Part shown: positions 11,235 through 22,835 of the stretch, piece after piece
Numbering within the stretch: the first letter of the stretch is position 1
Layout of the letters: the number at the start of each line of letters is the position of its first letter
Source: Bactericera cockerelli
Taxonomy: Eukaryota > Arthropoda > Insecta > Hemiptera > Triozidae
Direction of reading: 5' to 3'
Assembly (NCBI GenBank): GCA_024516035.1
Contig: JAMCCL010000068.1
Location: 50,457 to 114,456 of the forward strand
Length of the DNA: 64,000 nucleotides
Notes under the pieces: model-generated
What the model saw: only the letters and a program-made list of their open reading frames with translations
Database searches by the model: none
What the model was told of the DNA's origin: nothing
Position numbers and translations under genes: made by a program

Positions 11235-11788
11235 CACGAGTTCTCTCCCGCTCATGGTTTTATCAACTCATAATATTCCAAACCGTTGCTTGCATATTTT
11301 ACCTGAGTTTATACCTATACATATAGTTTAGGCCTAGCATAAATTTTATAACAGAAACACCTAATATGTATCATTGAAATAGACCTGAGGCATGGCCATC
11401 TAAGTATTTCCCCTAATGCTATGATAAACCCGAGGCATGACCTTATATACATTTGAAATAACCCTATACTATAAACCCGAGGCATTGCCTTTCATATGTT
11501 AAGAGATTTTAACGATTTCCTTATAAAAAGCCGATTCTTATATAAAAATGATAATTTTCTAATTTTCATTTTCTTAACACGTTGAGCGCCGCATGATTTT
11601 GAGGTAAACTTTTGTCTGTTCCATGTCTGGCAAAGTGTACATAAACTGAAGTCATATTTTAAAGCCCCCATGTGGGTTTAGGTACCAGTTGATAGTATAG
11701 AAAAAGCCCCCATGGGGTCCTGCGGCGCTCAACGTGTTAAATACCTAATGTAAAAAAGCTTGGCCTTGTTTTCGGGAGAGAACTCGTG
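11235..11788. repeat. Perfect 16-bp inverted repeat 522 bp apart
   Basis: CACGAGTTCTCTCCCG at 11235-11250 is exactly inverted as CGGGAGAGAACTCGTG at 11773-11788. The piggyBac-type MITE lies between them. There are no flanking direct repeats, so these may be ends of an old element, or one repeat family inserted in both orientations. Confidence 0.4.
11578..11736. mobile_element. piggyBac-type MITE, 159 bp, TTAA target
   Basis: The ends CACGTTGAGCGCCGCA and TGCGGCGCTCAACGTG are a perfect 16-bp inverted repeat. Both are flanked by TTAA (11574-11577 and 11737-11740), the target site of piggyBac-like elements. Two GCCCCCATG motifs occur inside (11664 and 11706). There is no coding capacity. Confidence 0.8.
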
Positions 11789-11975
11789 GTGATCCCTGCA
11801 ACAAACCGGAGAGAACTGGGGTTAGACAAGGGCAACGGGAAAGAGTTCGTTACCTCCCTGCACAATGAGGCTTTGCCATTGTACATCGTTTTGGGGCTTG
11901 AATTCAGCGCCACCGTCCTTCCGCTTATCATCATCACCAGAATGCTCACCATCCTCTTCTCCATCATGTGGGAAA

Positions 11976-12494
11976 GTCCCCTCTCCACATTAAGATCGAG
12001 CTGAGGAAACATCCTCTCTCCACATTAAGATCGAGCTGAGGGAACATCCTCTCTCCACATTAAGATCGAGCTGAGGGAACATCCTCTCTCCACATTAAGA
12101 TCGAGCTGAGGAAACATCCTCTCTCCACATTAAGATCGAGCTGAGGGAACATCCTCTCTCCACATTAAGATGGAGCTGAGGAAACATCCTCTCTCCACAT
12201 TAAGATGGAGCTGAGGAAACATCCTCTCTCCACATTAAGATGGAGCTGAGGAAACATCCTCTCTCCACATTAAGATGGAGCTGAGGGAACATCCTCTCTC
12301 CACATTAAGATGGAGCTGAGGAAACATCCTCTCTCCACATTAAGATGGAGCTGAGGAAACATCCTCTCTCCACATTAAGATGGAGCTGAGGAAACATCCT
12401 CTCTCCACATTAAGATGGAGCTGAGGAAACATCCTCTCTCCACATTAAGATGGAGCTGAGGGAACATCCTCTCTCCACATTAAGATGGAGCTGA
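11976..12494 (+). repeat. Minisatellite, 34-bp unit, about 15 copies
   Basis: The unit is about AACATCCTCTCTCCACATTA plus AGATSGAGCTGAGG. The first copies (up to about 12160) have GATCGAG, later ones GATGGAG. A second variable site is GAGGGAAC versus GAGGAAAC. The block structure suggests local expansion of one variant. ORFs crossing it are an artefact of the repeat. Confidence 0.95.
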
Positions 12495-15139
12495 GAAATG
12501 CATCTAGGGACTGAACAAAACATTTTCCACCCAAATCTTGCGCTAACTTTGTTTTAGTTTGATCGTTACGATAATGTATTCGAGGACCCGAGGAATGAAG
12601 AAATGGCAAAGCATTATGATTCCATAATATTTTATTTCGTATCACATTGTAATATTAGGAAACTTTTAACTTTGTTATAAGAACTTTTTACACAGAATAT
12701 GTTAACTCAATATATTTGTGCTACACATGGGGATGACTCGTATAATGTCATGTGATGTATACTCGATGAAAAAGTTTGGAAAAAATATCTTTCTGGAACA
12801 AGGGGTGCTAAGTCACATATTTTGTGCTTTTTTAATACTCATAATACTAATAATAATATACGTAATATTCGCTCCTTTCATTTCAGCTCGTTTGTGATAT
12901 TATATCATGTATTAACAAGAAGGCAAGTTTCAAAGCTAAATTTTATTCAATGATTTATATTTTGAGCATAAAATTGTACTGTATAGTCATATAACGACGA
13001 ATTCTCTTATCTTCAATGTTTAAAAAAGGAAGAAAAATTATATGAAAACATTGAGTACTTGTCTTATTTGGTCATTGCATGATTTAAGTGTAAAAAAATC
13101 AGCAAGAGAAGATTTTTATAATCTCTGACGACCCAGCCACGGGAGAAACACATTTGCTGTGACGAAGTACCAGCCCGCCGCTAGTACATTAGCTACATTA
13201 TAGTACGAATCTTGTCCCAAGACACCAGCAACAAATGTAGAACCTCAGTGACTGAAAAGGCTAACTTTAATCTAATATGGAATTAATACATGTAACAACA
13301 GAAGCAGGAGGGAGTTGCAGCAGCTATTGAGAGTATGTCGACTTTCTCCAAACTTTGCGAATCCCAGACATGAGCTGGATTTCTCTATGTAAATACTTAC
13401 CTCCTTTGTAAATAGGTTTTTCTTATGTATTTATAAATGATGGAATTGCTTTTAGGTTTGTGTGAGAAGGCATCAGCTGTAATCACGTTAAGGTCATCAA
13501 GTCATCATAATAATTTACTTGAACCTGCGAACTGTGGGTTGCGAATCCACTGCTCAGGCTCAGCTAGAGTCTAAATATTGGAGTTGGTGGATAACTTCAT
13601 GAAATATGAAAGCGACTGAAGAGTTTTGTAAAAATAATAGTTCCATGCCAAACAGAAGGCAACTTCAAGATTTCAAAAAGAGAGCGGTCCTTACATGGTG
13701 GATTTTTATTCAGACTGTAAGTTTATTTCCTCTTAAATAAACACTTCAATGTCATTGTAGGATTATTAAGATGAGTTTGGTTATTGGTAAGTACAGGTTA
13801 CCTTCGGTTTTACTCAGTAAATGAAAATACATGAGGAACTTTAGAACTTACCTAACCAAATGGGTGTTTTCTGTTAAAAAATTCAGTCTTCCTCTGTAGG
13901 ATATAAATATAACACAAGCAAAGTCAAAGTGAATAGCTTGGTACGTGGAATGTAAAATATAACAAGAGGAGGGAAAGCGTAGAAGTTGAGATTGAGACTG
14001 GCGGAGTCTTGCACACTGGAGGGAGCAGAGATGATACATTAGCTAGATGAGTTGTTTGTAATATGAGTAATGAAATTATACCACATGTGACATCCCCTCC
14101 TTTCCTAGCTCTGTTTCCCTCTTTATAAAAATTTTAATTTTCTATTTTCATCCTAATGAAATGAAAAGAACATAACTTTATCTTGTATGATTTAATTCTA
14201 TTTAACTTCTCTCATGTACAGGGTTGTCTAGTATAAAAATAATATGTTATATGTATTCAAAACTATTCGCTTTTAACGTTATTTAATCGTCAATTTCTTA
14301 AAAAAATACTTTGGACTCCGAATAGTGGTAATAACACAAAGTGCATAACAATCTTTGTGGTATTATAAAATTGCTTTGTAATTATTATGCAAATTCAAGT
14401 ATGCACCCACAAAAAAATCATTAGGAACTAATACACAAAGAAGATTACGTTTAGGTACATATTGAATTATGTTTTGATACCCATCACTAAAAAAAATCTT
14501 GTAAACAAATAATAAATAATTTTATTGTTCTAAAAAATAGTCTCCTCATCTCAATGATGAATAATCATTACGAGTGATAAACATTTTGTTAGAATTAAAT
14601 TAAGAACAAACTTGAGTTCTAATATTTTAAAATGATGTTGGAACAAAGTTTGCAGAACATGACGAGAAAGAATAAGGGATGGTGGTTTAATTTAAAATGC
14701 ACCATCTTTCATTTCTGTTAAATAATTACTCTTACCCCTGGTTTTCTTCCGAGGGATTCTTGTGAAACATTTCAAAGCATGAACTCTATTCTTGTGCTTT
14801 CAGGAAAAATAAATATTTCATTATAAATCAAGCACCTCAAATTTTTTAAATGCTCAACTGTTATGATTCATCATCAAGCAAAGTAGGTAATATAAATAAA
14901 TAAAAAACAAAATGACCCTGATAGATGTGCCATTATATAGAAATATAGGAAAAGAAAGTCAAATAAATTTGATATAATGGAATATAAATCATTGAAAATT
15001 TGTGTTATTATCTCTATGTATGATGTATAGCTAGGTAATTTACAAATCTGAAAGCTCTCTCCTCTGATCTTGAATTTATTCCAAAATTAAAATTTGCAAG
15101 TTTTACAAAACTAAGTATTATGTTTAAAAGGTGATTTTT
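12495..15139. other. Gene-free region with one weak tRNA-like segment
   Basis: No coding sequence. Minus strand 13516-13568 contains CAGTGGATTCGCAACCCAC and GCAGGTTCAAGT, which resemble an anticodon arm and a B box, so it may be a SINE relic. The rest is AT-rich with no structure I can name. Confidence 0.35.
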
Positions 15140-15801
15140 ACTTTCCTTATCCTATAATAAGGAAAGTATTGTATTCGTCGAAAATTTGACCTACCCAGTT
15201 TTTCACATTTCTGGACGAATCATAGCCTCAGGATACCAAAAAAGTTGTTTTCAGCCATTGGTCCGTGCGTCTGTCTGTGTGTGTGTGTGTGTGTGTGTCT
15301 GTGTGTGTGTCTGTGTGTCTGTGTGTCTGTGTGTGAACAGGATATCTCAAGAACGGTAAGAGCTAGAGACTTGAAATTTGGTATGAAAATTAATTTTATA
15401 CACCAGACGAACCACGAAACTTTTGGTTGCAATCAGCCGCAGAATGCGGCCGCAGGGCCGCAAATATTGGCCGCAAGCGCCGTTTCTATGAATTGGTTAA
15501 AGATACAAAAAAAGTTAAAGAACAACATTTTCTTAGATTAAAAAAATAATAGGAGTCTATTCTGATCATTTTTTCGATATCTTGAACTTTTTTGAACTCG
15601 GCCCCAATTTACCGGTATTTTGGGGGGGACCCGCTTGGACTAACTTTTTTATTATTCATCCTAGATGGGAGTTGTGACATATCAAATTCAATGATTTTAA
15701 GGTGCTGATTACGAATTTGATGTTTATTTTTAGCTAAATGTTACCTTTGAGTCACCAGTGGCTTTTGGTCCCGTTTCCATTCCTAATATGATAAGGAAAG
15801 T
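15140..15801. mobile_element. MITE-like element with ACTTTCCTTATC ends and internal (TG)n
   Basis: The left end ACTTTCCTTATC is matched by an exact inverted GATAAGGAAAGT at the right end. Next to the left end the sequence folds back again (CCTATAATAAGGAAAGTATTG). A TG-rich microsatellite with TCTG interruptions lies at 15266-15336. The interior is non-coding. I recall this end motif as a high-copy repeat in some hemipteran genomes, which is memory rather than a search. A single hairpin of the same type lies at 24541-24569. Confidence 0.55.
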
Positions 15802-15841
15802 CGTGTGATGTTTACACCAGATTTTTTTTTTTTAATTTACA

Positions 15842-16363
15842 ATGTCACAATCAACATCCACAGGCAAAAGATCTTGTTTACCACCAAACCTTGATCAGCG
15901 GTATTGTAGACCATCTTTTAAATATTCTGATTCAAATGACTCAATTGGATCAATCAGCAATGGCCCATCGAATGATAAACCGCCCGACACACAAGCAGAT
16001 GAAAACAATTGTGAGATATCCTGTGGAAATATTTGTAACAGATGTACTGATGGTCAGAAAAGTTTCAAAGGAAAGAGAGGACTCCGTATCCATTATTCAC
16101 GGATGCACAAGGAATTTTTATCTGATCTTGACATGGAAAGCCCTTTCGTGACTGAAGATTTACAATCATTTGTGTCCAAGTTGTCAAGGGCAAAACGAAA
16201 CATCAGAGTATTGAAGAGGATACCAAAAGGAGCACGAATTACAGTGGCCCAGAAACTTTCTCAATTGATAGATAATTGTCTCGCAAACACTACTTCTTCT
16301 TGGATGGTACTTTTATTCTTTTCTATATCTGTTTGCAAGTGCCGGAAAAATCAGCAAACTTGA
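15842..16363 (+). pseudogene. RLE retrotransposon protein, N-terminal part with C2H2 zinc finger
   Basis: The ORF starts at the first ATG after a T-rich stretch. Residues 1-60 are polar. A zinc finger of form C-x2-C-x15-H-x4-H is formed by C65, C68, H84 and H89 (CNRC ... GLRIHYSRMH). This form is usual in the N-terminus of R2-clade proteins, where it helps bind target DNA. Residues after about 150 lose similarity because the frame changes. The true continuation is in the next frame from about 16290 (SANLTQAVKDNIKHVEVP), and again from 16449. A GT...AG pair spans the first junction, but an intron in a retrotransposon is unlikely. Damage or sequencing indels fit better. Confidence 0.6.
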
Positions 16364-16448
16364 CACAAGCAGTGAAAGATAATATTAAACATGTTGAAGT
16401 TCCTCGATATGTTAAGAGTAAGTTAAATCAGGAGGTAAAGGCACTTCT

Positions 16449-16829
16449 TTGGCTACTCGTGTAGAATCAAAACTGTCCGACGGTGACGTTCGTGGCGCCG
16501 TTAAAATTTTATCCTCCTCTGATTCATTGGCACAAGAAAGTGAAGAAGTGTTTACCGAATTGAAATCAAAGCATCCTTCTCCAGGTAGGAAATTGATTTT
16601 CCCTGATCCACCTGTCCCTTGTACAGATAACTTGTTTGTAGAGGAAAGACAAGTGTTGGAAGCTGTATATAGTTTTCCAAATGGAACATCTGGTGGAATT
16701 GATGGTTTACGTCCGCAGCATCTGAAGGATCTTCTATCAAAAAGCAATGGTGATGCTGGTTTGAAACTCCTTTCGTCCTTGACCAATCTTTGCAATATGA
16801 TGTTGTCTGGAATGTCAATTCGGAGATGA
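16449..16829 (+). pseudogene. RLE retrotransposon protein, segment before the RT palm
   Basis: The in-frame segment contains FPNGTSGGIDGLRPQHLKDL, the motif that precedes RT domains in many non-LTR elements (S/T-x-G-x-D-G-L-x-P-x-x-L). Upstream residues carry PSPGRKLIFPDPPVP. The frame is lost near 16810, where the coding moves to the frame that opens at 16790. The two segments overlap, consistent with one base gained or lost. Confidence 0.6.
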
Positions 16830-18289
16830 CGCCAATTATTTATGGTGCAACTGTATGTGCTCTGAACAAAAACAGTGGTGGCATTAGACCAATAGCCATC
16901 GGTTGCACATTGCGTCGCCTGGTATCGAAATTGGCATGCATGTCAGTTCGAGAGTCTATGTCAAATTATCTAAACCCCATTCAGCTCGGTTTTGGCACAA
17001 AAGGAGGCTGTGAGAGTGCGATTCATGTTTTAAGAACTTTCATCAACCATAACAATTCTTCAAAAAAGGTTATTTTAAAAATAGATTTTGAAAACGCCTT
17101 TAATAGCGTAGAGAGAGATGTCCTTTTAACTCAAGTAAAAGAACAGTGTCCCATGTTATATCCCCTTCTTTGGCAATGTTACTCCTCGCCTTCCATGTTA
17201 TTTTTTGGTGAAAAGATCATATCTTCTGAAGTCGGTTTTCAACAAGGGGATCCAGCCGGACCTTTAGGTTTCAGTTTATGTATTCATCCCCTGATACAAC
17301 AACTGAAATCAGAACTAAATGTTTGGTATTTAGATGACGGAACACTCGGAGGAGATCCAGCATTAGTTATTTCAGATCTCAAGACAATTATGGAAAAATG
17401 CAAACACATTGGACTCAAACTAAACCCTTTGAAGTGTGAATTGTTCTTTTGTGGTACAACGGATCAAGATGTAGTAAAGGATTTTGAAGATTTGGTACCA
17501 GGAATTCAGTTGGTTACATCTTTGACTCTTTTAGGAGCACCCATCACCGATGACTGTACTCAACTTGTTTTTGAAAAGAAATTCCATGAAGTCCGTACTT
17601 TATTGAAGAGGCTCGCAGATATAAAATTTCATATCGCTTATTATTTACTAAAAAATTGTTTATTGGTACCGAAGCTTAATTACTTGATGCGCACTAGCCC
17701 CGCCTGGAAAATCAAACAAGAAGTAGAATCAATGGATCAAGACATCAAAACAACAGTAGAAGAGATCATCAATACTAAGCTGAGTGAAGAAAAATGGCGA
17801 CTCAGTACACTTCCAGTGAAACTTGGAGGAATTGGGATCAGAAAACTATCTGAAACAATACTACCTGCTTTCTTGTCTTCTGTAAATAGCACTTTTCCTC
17901 TTGTCAGTACCATGTTACCTTCTATTACTGACATTGGAGAAGTAGCTGGATATGCGGAGGCAATGGACATTTGGACTGTTTCATTTGGTGCTAATGTTCC
18001 CGATTGTACCATTCTCCAGCACGAGTGGGACACCTTCATGTGTAGTAAAATTCTCAAAACTTTCTCATTTGATTCAGATCAAGATAAAGCTCTACATCTG
18101 GCAACTTCTCATCAAGAATCGAACGCTTGGTTACAAGTCCTTCCATCTCGCTCAATCGGTACCCTTTTGGACAACAACCAGTTCCGAATTTCAATGGGAC
18201 TGAGACTAGGAGCTCCCATTTGTGCCCCTCACACTTGCATTTGTGGAGAAAAAGTAGACGGACGAGGTACTCATGGTTTAAAACTGTAG
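16790..18289 (+). pseudogene. Reverse transcriptase domain of the RLE-type retrotransposon
   Basis: This 499-residue open frame holds an intact RT palm. Motifs by residue: GGIRPIAIGCTLRRL (30-44), motif A ILKIDFENAFNSVERD (95-110, catalytic D99), motif B GFQQGDPAGPLG (149-160), motif C WYLDDG (179-184, catalytic D182 and D183), and motif D GLKLNPLKCELFF. YLDD instead of the more usual FADD marks this family. The C-terminal part (from about 430) has WLQVLPSRSIGTLLDN and GLRLGAPIC, then a C-x-C finger (CICG). The frame ends at 18289 just after GRGTHGLKL, where the next protein part would continue with a cysteine. A single-base loss explains it. All catalytic aspartates are present. It would copy its own RNA onto nicked target DNA. 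Confidence 0.85.
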
Positions 18290-18818
18290 TAAGAGCGCCG
18301 GGCGATTTTCACGTCACTTTACATTGAATGATGTCATAAGAAGAGGTCTTGCGTCGGCAAAAATACCTGCAGTTCTAGAACCAGTTGGCATGATACGTGA
18401 AGATGGACGACGACCAGATGGAATGTCTACTGTTCCTTGGAAGTCTGGTAGATTTTTGGTTTGGGATGCCACTTGTACCGATACTCTAGCACCATCTAAT
18501 ATTGAGTTTTCAAAAAGAAAAGCAGGACATGTGGCGGAAGTAGCAGGAAAAAAGAAACTTGACAAGTATAAGCAAATTGCGAGTGATTATCACTTTGTAC
18601 CCGTTGCCATTGAAACCATGGGGCCAATTTGCAAAGATGGAAAGAAGTTTTTAAAAGAGTTGGGAGAGCGGATAGCATGTGTGACAGGAGAGAAGAGAGC
18701 AAAATCATACTTAATGCAACGAATAAGTTTGGCGGTACAAGTTGGAAATGCAGCGAGTGTGATGGGGGACAATGGAGAGAACAGCAGATATGCGGGAGGT
18801 GTTTTATTTATGAATTAA
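18290..18818 (+). pseudogene. Restriction-like endonuclease domain and C-terminus of the RLE retrotransposon
   Basis: Continuing from the previous frame after one shift, the segment reads through GRFSRH (just before 18324) and then from M at 18324. RRPDG gives the P31-D32 pair, and LVWDATCTDT gives D48, a P-D-x15-D spacing typical of PD-(D/E)XK nucleases in R2-like elements. After it come a conserved KYKQIASDYHFVPVAIETMG block and a C-terminal helix, with a stop at 18816-18818. In R2-like elements this domain nicks the target to prime reverse transcription. All its recognisable catalytic residues are present. The second copy at 20605-21451 shares the same motifs. Confidence 0.8.
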
Positions 18819-18884
18819 AAATTAATATAAATATTTATATTATTCAAAAAAAAAAAAAAAAAAAAAAACAAAAAAAAAAAAAAA

Positions 18885-20604
18885 TTTACAAAATTTAATC
18901 AACTTATATTGAATTTAATATTCAATTTGTATTGGGGTACTTAGAAGTTTGGATTTCTGTCAAAAATAGCAAAGAACAATAGCTCCTTATTCGAAGAAAC
19001 AAATGCAGAAAGTACTTATGTGACATTAAGACACCAATAAGTACAGAAAAGTAGAAACAACAGGGTTCATAAAACCAAATTAGATGCGAATATTATACAA
19101 TTCTAAAATGAAATCTCCAATTCTCTAACATTATCATTATCATAAGTATTATCTTTGTCATCATTCCCATGCTTTCTGAGTCGACAGTAATAGAGCAAAG
19201 GCGCCAAAAATGGACCCCCGATTGATATGAAACTAATAATATATCTTGGAAAAAATAAAAATGATTGCATTATTTGCTCAAATTGGGTACGATTTTAACC
19301 AGAAGTTCAAAATAGTAATAATTAGAATTCAAAATTCCTATAAACAAAATACGAAAAGAGAGTCTAATTGCAACATTATCTCAATAGAAACTGAGACCAA
19401 AATAGAATTCAAAATCGGTACTTTGAAAAGTCTCATCTCAATCAACTTATATCCTATTTCCCAGTTAAAATAGCTAATAACAGGTAATATAGCTAATGTA
19501 TTTACCACCTAATTCTCAGAGTCGTCTTATTTTGTAGTCACATAATCAAATAAATGAGGATAGGGTGTCCACTTTAAGAGTAAGTGTCCTTTTTTGGCGC
19601 ACTCATGATGTTTAAAGTGGCATGGTTTTGGTTACGAGAAATGTGTTATGGGAGAAGGCCGTTTCAAAAATTTGGTTACAAAAATCTTTTGTACAAATTG
19701 AAATCGAAATTGCTGTGTTGGTTTTGGTCCACATTGGGCAAAGCGAGGCCTTTTTGTGATTTAAAAGAATAATATATTTATGATTTTATCACAATCTAAT
19801 TATTTAGAACTATAGTAAATTTATTTTTAAGATTAGATTTTTTTGAAGCCCATCGAGTGGTGTTGTATGAAAGGTCTTGTTGTCTTAATGCTTATTTTAC
19901 ATTTTTGATAAAAGAATCTGAGTAAGGTTTACAATCCACAGAACCACTAGTTTAGGTGCATATTATAAATATATATTCAAAGAAAATAAGGCGCGCTTTT
20001 CTAATGTACATAACTGGTAATATTATTATTTAAATTTGCTGTGACATATCCCTTGTCTTGGGCATGAAGCATACACAGACATTGGCTGGCGCTCACATTT
20101 ACATTAACATTATAACTCGGGAGAAAAACTTTAACATTCAACGAAACGACTTGAAAGAAAGCTCTTGTTTATTTTTTGCTCTGTTAACTTTCTTTTCCTC
20201 CGTAGCTTGTTTTGATTTCATTTTCTGATACAAACAGGGTGTGAGGACTTTTTTATACAGGGCTATTTAATTGCTGAGTATCTATCTACTTGTTGACCTA
20301 ATTGTCCTATCAAACTATAGGGTAGAATTTTTTAAGAAATGTAGTTCATGTTATAATTTTTTTAAATATAAAAAACTTGTCCCAGGGACCGTCCTTTCGG
20401 AAGAGAAATATCAAATCAAAATACCTATAAGCTATTAGTTTGACAAGAATGACAAGAGAGATGCTGATCATTAAACGTGTAATTATTAAATGAATGTTTG
20501 ATTTTTTTTTCTGTATAATTTATATCAAATTTTCTCTTATTAATTTTTATTCTTTAATTTCTATTTTTATCATCAAGTTTTTTTATTTATTTTTTATTTA
20601 TTTG
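18885..20604. other. Gene-free region
   Basis: AT-rich. The ORFs at 19246-19473 and 19584-19772 show no motif and have the composition of chance frames. Nothing else is recognisable. Confidence 0.5.
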
Positions 20605-21487
20605 GGACTCCAAGTACAATAGGATTGCGACCAACATAACCTCACAAAAGAATGGGATGATATCATTGTAAACCATATCCTCCAGAATGAGATGATATTT
20701 ACAGAAAATGAAGATATTGCAAGGTTTAAAGCACTCCAGTGCAAAGAATCTGGTGCCTGGTTGCAAGTTGTTCCTGCCAAGCAAATTGGAACCTTAATTG
20801 AAAACAGAACTTTCCGCATTTGTGTGGGTTTGAGGCTAGGATGTAACATTTGTAGGCCTCATCCCTGTATTTGTGGCACAGATTCTGTCGACAGTAAAGG
20901 AATCCACCCACTCAGTTGCGCTAAAAGTTCAGGCAGATTCACTAGACACAGTTCTATCAACAATGTGCTCAAACGAGCTCTTGTATCTGCCGATGTCCCA
21001 TGCCAGTTAGAACCAACAGGTCTCACCGCCAACACTAATATTAGACCTGATGGAATATCAATAGTACCCTGGTCTAATGGGAAACACATTCTGTGGGATG
21101 TCACGTGCACAGATACATTAGCACCTTCCAACCTAAGCAGGACAGTACAAGAACAAGGGAGCAGCAGCAGAAATGGCTTGTAAAAACAAAAGGAGAAAGT
21201 ATCAAGAACTGTGTGAAGATTATAAGTTTGTTAGTTTTGCGGTGGAGACGATGGGTTCGATGTGTGAAGAGGCGAGAGATTTAGTGGAAGAAATTGGCAG
21301 AAGATTAATAGAAAAAACTGGATCAAGTGCTGCAGCAACTTATTTATTCAAAGAATCTCAATTGAAATTCAGAGGGGAAATGCGGCAAGCGTTATTGGTG
21401 CTTGCCCCATTTCCGAAGATTTGGAAAAGTTGTATTATGTCTAACAAATAAAGTAACAGATAACGATATAGGAATTGAAAAAAAAAT
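20605..21487 (+). pseudogene. Second RLE-type retrotransposon, 3' fragment of a diverged copy
   Basis: The protein reads WLQVVPAKQIGTLIENR, GLRLGCNIC, C-I-C-G, then H-P-L-S-C, GRFTRHSSINNVLKRAL, RPDG, and LWDVTCTDTLAPSN. It then needs one frameshift near 21140 to reach KYQELCEDYKFVSFAVETMG and a stop at 21449-21451. This is collinear with the last 300 or so residues of the element at 15802-18884, but only roughly half the residues match, so it is another subfamily and not a recent duplicate. The finger is complete here (C-x-C...H-x3-C), while the first copy is frameshifted across it. Upstream RT sequence is absent (5' truncation). A short A-run at 21480 may be the tail. Confidence 0.8.
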
Positions 21488-22835
21488 CATCAAGTTTAAG
21501 ATCTTTGAAACAAATAGATAGGAGTACCTTGTGCTGGTAGCTAAGTTTCTTCGTTTCGTATTTACATGAAATTATATTTCTCGGAGATCAATAAGGTACT
21601 GTAAGAGTCATCCGCAAAATTGCTTTCTGAAACACTGTATTATTCTACAACATAGGGCAAGTCAATCCTATTCATACCAAAATTAAATATGACAGTTTTT
21701 AAAAAGCCAGTAAATATCAATAATACCAAAACTAATTAAGAATATGAATTATGAATGAATTTATTATTAATCTGTGAGGGTATTGTACTAGGGTAGGTAA
21801 GACTATATTCACAAAAATATAAATGGGCATTTCCAAATTGACCTCATTCATTCAAAAAGCATAACAGAAAAAATTGAGTCCATTGAAACAACTTCCGGCC
21901 TATTTATAGTATCATTCATTCAAACCTGAAGAACTCTCCATTGATCACACAACACCTGACTTGAGAAATTCTTGAGGACCAACGAGTCAATATACAGGAT
22001 GGCTGGCTTACATGTACCTAACATGTACAATGTACAATTGTACATCCATAATAAAAGATTATAGGAACATAGTTTTATCAAAATATTGTTATTCACTGTG
22101 GTTACGGCGCCGGCGTCACGTAGATGATCAATATGGATCCGTGGATTACCTTCCACTAAAGCGTATTATTAGATTTATTAGGTAGTAACTACTGTCAAAC
22201 AAGAGAAAATCGTTGGGATTGAGAGAGTATATAATATTATATTTCAGTAATAATTATTACACATGTGGTGGATAATCTGCTTGAAACTGACAATCCTAAT
22301 GCCTTCACGATTCCGGTGTAGATCTCTGGAAGAAGACACTTTACTAACAGTAGGTGAACAACGAACGTATATACATATATTATAATATATATTGCTGCAA
22401 AATATTCATGTAATATTAACATTAAGTCACATTCTGTTGATTCACACTGTATTGATACACTGATTAACATTCAAAATATACTTGCATAAGTTATGAATGA
22501 ATAGATTTTCAATAGATTGATTGTACTATTTTTTATGTTACAGGTTACAGGTAGCTGAATCAATTTATTGATCTCATTCATTCGGGCCTATGTCGGCATT
22601 ATTAACACTCCATCGGCTCTGAGAAGTTTGGAGATGTTTTTCTCGGTCAACGTGTTCAAGCACCTTAGAACAAATTCAAGCCAAACAAATAAGCCATATT
22701 GATCCAATCTTCTGAAATTATATCAACATTTTCTGTTCTGAAATTATATCAATATTTTTACTGTATTAGAAAATCGATTATTTTACCTCTCAATTATTTT
22801 CCTGTTTTTTTTTTTACAAACAAGTGAGCCGACCT
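21488..22835. other. Gene-free region
   Basis: No supported ORF, repeat or RNA gene. Short tracts such as ATTCATTCA recur (21840-21930), and there is a near-duplicate TTCTGAAATTATATCAA pair at 22710-22750. Confidence 0.5.

Larger units (their letters stand above)
15802..18884 (+). mobile_element. R2-like (RLE-type) non-LTR retrotransposon, nearly full length, frameshifted
   Basis: A single protein is encoded in order across several frames: an N-terminal C2H2 finger, a reverse transcriptase, a C-x-C...H-x3-C finger and a PD...D endonuclease, then an A-rich tail (18846-18884). That order is the architecture of elements with one ORF and a C-terminal restriction-like endonuclease (R2, R4, NeSL, CRE, Hero), not of APE-type LINEs. 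At least four frame changes break the ORF. The 5' boundary is uncertain, since the MITE at 15140-15801 abuts it. No target-site duplication was found by eye. Confidence 0.8.

Noticed and set aside
15220..15541. Cysteine/valine-rich and His/Thr-rich ORFs
   Set aside because: Translations of the (TG)n tract inside a MITE. The same applies to 36138-36423.
16310..16340. Intron in the RLE retrotransposon ORF (GT...AG across the first frame change)
   Set aside because: Later breaks in the same ORF have no such signals. Retrotransposon RNA would lose introns on copying, so frameshift damage or base error is simpler.
16412..18057. Minus-strand ORFs across the RLE retrotransposon
   Set aside because: Shadows of the plus-strand RT and endonuclease frames.
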